This document shows, in pieces, positions 14,338-15,702 of a stretch of DNA of 15,702 nucleotides. Made by a program: the position numbers and the translations under genes. The first letter of the stretch is position 1, and each line of letters begins with the position of its first letter. This DNA is from an uncultured Clostridia bacterium (GTDB lineage Bacteria > Bacillota > Clostridia > Lachnospirales > Lachnospiraceae). A model generated the notes under the pieces. It ran no database searches. It worked only from the letters and a program-made list of their open reading frames with translations, and had not been told where the DNA came from. Location: NCBI GenBank assembly GCA_947304065.1, contig CAMZAI010000045.1, forward strand, positions 1 to 15,702, written 5' to 3'.

Positions 14338-15702
14338 ATGGCAGATATCACCCAGGAAAAGATACATTCGATCGTGGAAAAGCAGCGCGTTTTTTTCCGT
14401 ACCGGCACAACTCTCGACATCGGCTGGCGCAAGCAGCAACTCAAAAAACTCGCCGCGGCGCTCGAGGCGAACCATGAGGAGCTGGAGAAGGCTCTGGCGC
14501 AGGATCTCGGCAGGAGCAGCGCGGAGGCGTATTTCTGCGACATCGGTCCCGTTATCATGGAGGCGAACGAGACCGTGCACGGACTCTCGAAATGGGCACA
14601 TCCCGAAACGCATTTCAGCGGATTCGCTTGCTTCCCGAGCATTTTCACCAAGGTTTACAAAATGCCCTACGGCGTTTCCCTCATCATCAGCCCCTTTAAT
14701 TTCCCGATCATGCTTTCGCTCGGCGTGCTGGTCGCCGCTATCTCGGGCGGCAATACCGCCGTGATCAAATGCAGCTCAAAGTCATCGGCATGTACAAAGG
14801 CTGTTGCCGACCTGATCGCCCGGACATTCCCGCCCGAATTCGTGACCGTCATCGACGGCGGCCATGATGTGGCCGATATGTGCCTCGACGAGAGATTCGA
14901 CAAAATATTCTACACCGGTAGTCCAAAAGTCGGATCGCATGTACTCGAGAAGGCGGCAAAGTACCTGACCCCCGTAGCCCTGGAGCTCGGCGGCGAGACA
15001 GGCAACTGGGCCGTTGTCCGCAAGGACGCCGATCTGAAGGACGCCGCCCGCAAGATCGCGTTTTTCAAGATCCTGAATGCGGGACAGATATGCATCAACA
15101 TCAACCAGATAGCTGTAGCGAAGGAGGTTGCGGACGCCTTTGTCGAAGAGCTCAAAAAGGAGTTCGAAAGGCAGATCGGCGATCCTCTCTCCAATAAAGA
15201 ATACCCCCGCCTGATCACCCGCGGCGCTTACGACAAATGCTCGAACGAAGCGGAGCAGTACAGGGACCGCATAGTTTACGGCGGCAGGGGAAATGCTGAC
15301 ACTCTGCGTTATTCCCCGACCGTGATCTATCCCGTAAATATCGACGAGCCGATCGTCATGCACGAACTGTTCTGTCCCCTGCTGCCTGTCGTGCCTTTCG
15401 AGGACTCGAAGATCGACGCGCTGATGGATACGATCGCGCAGCGTGAGCACGGGCTCGCGCTCTACCTGTTCACCAAAGACAGGAAATGGGCCAAAAAGAC
15501 CATGCGGACGCAGCAGTACGGCGGCGGCTGCATCAACGAGGTCTGCGTTCACATGATGGTAAAGGGCGTGCCTTTCAACGGCACCGGCCACTCCGGCATG
15601 GGCGCTTACCACGGCAAATGGGGCTTTGCGGAATTCACCCACCCCTCGACCGTACTCTTCGGCTCAACCCGCTGCAACCTGCCGCTGCGTGAGCATCCGT
15701 AT
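14338..15702 (+). CDS. Aldehyde dehydrogenase, ALDH3-like class, partial at the 3' end
   Basis: Probably oxidises an aldehyde to its acid with NAD(P)+; the substrate is unknown. The frame is open from the ATG to the window edge (455 codons, no stop), close to the full 450-490 of the family. Catalytic residues are present: Asn121 in SPFNFP, Glu216 in LELGG and the nucleophile Cys252 in NAGQICI. FYTGSPKVG (191-199) is the coenzyme loop, and SGMGAYHGKWGFAEFTH near the end is typical of ALDH3. Several usually fixed positions differ. The coenzyme Lys motif is IKCSS rather than KPSE, the Lys after ELGG is Glu220, and the substrate-side segment is FNGTGHSG instead of FGGVGxSG. The active-site frame thus looks functional, but the protein is a divergent member. 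An acylating enzyme is less likely given Glu216. It is divergent from the membrane-protein gene across a 213-base promoter region and is the only plus-strand gene. Confidence 0.9.
   Translation, partial: MADITQEKIHSIVEKQRVFFRTGTTLDIGWRKQQLKKLAAALEANHEELEKALAQDLGRSSAEAYFCDIGPVIMEANETVHGLSKWAHPETHFSGFACFPSIFTKVYKMPYGVSLIISPFNFPIMLSLGVLVAAISGGNTAVIKCSSKSSACTKAVADLIARTFPPEFVTVIDGGHDVADMCLDERFDKIFYTGSPKVGSHVLEKAAKYLTPVALELGGETGNWAVVRKDADLKDAARKIAFFKILNAGQICININQIAVAKEVADAFVEELKKEFERQIGDPLSNKEYPRLITRGAYDKCSNEAEQYRDRIVYGGRGNADTLRYSPTVIYPVNIDEPIVMHELFCPLLPVVPFEDSKIDALMDTIAQREHGLALYLFTKDRKWAKKTMRTQQYGGGCINEVCVHMMVKGVPFNGTGHSGMGAYHGKWGFAEFTHPSTVLFGSTRCNLPLREHPY

Noticed and set aside
14782..15642. A 286-codon minus-strand ORF
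   Set aside because: It is antisense to the aldehyde dehydrogenase, whose catalytic motifs run through the same stretch on the plus strand.

Overview
The window reads as chromosomal core-metabolism DNA from a Gram-positive anaerobe of the class Clostridia, most likely Lachnospiraceae or a near relative. That placement is inferred from several protein types seen together: the long PPi-dependent phosphofructokinase, a fusion of DUF975 with a CmpB-like membrane domain, a fused chorismate mutase-prephenate dehydratase, and a short chorismate synthase. Clear AGGAG-type ribosome binding sites and sigma-A-like promoters agree with it. No database search was possible. I saw no mobile element, CRISPR array, tRNA or rRNA.

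Layout. Ten of the eleven complete genes, and the eleventh, are all on the minus strand; one partial gene at the right edge is on the plus strand. Reading in the minus direction from the right: a 213-base divergent promoter region (14125-14337) separates an aldehyde dehydrogenase (+, runs off the window) from a 596-residue membrane protein (DUF975 + CmpB-like). Then comes glnS with its own promoter inside the end of the membrane gene. A 118-base gap carrying a long stem-loop follows. Next is a tight aromatic amino acid operon in the order pheA, aroB, aroC, aroE, aroQ, aroA, tyrA, aroF, with gaps of 17-53 bases or short overlaps. uppP follows 41 bases later. Last is pfp, which has a good promoter of its own.

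How the genes work together. aroF, aroB, aroQ, aroE, aroA and aroC encode six of the seven steps from erythrose-4-phosphate and PEP to chorismate. pheA supplies chorismate mutase and prephenate dehydratase (to phenylpyruvate) and tyrA supplies prephenate dehydrogenase (to 4-hydroxyphenylpyruvate). Shikimate kinase and the aromatic aminotransferase are absent and must lie elsewhere. The chorismate mutase fused in PheA probably feeds TyrA too. uppP (recycling of the cell-wall lipid carrier) and pfp (PPi-linked glycolysis) are housekeeping neighbours with no obvious pathway link to the aro genes.

The most interesting non-coding feature is the 82-base stem-loop between glnS and pheA. Its 14-bp outer helix is unbroken only in RNA of the same strand as the genes, through one G-U pair. 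It is a candidate regulatory leader, processing site or small RNA. Otherwise the window is an ordinary and well-preserved metabolic region; I see no wholly new multi-gene system in it.
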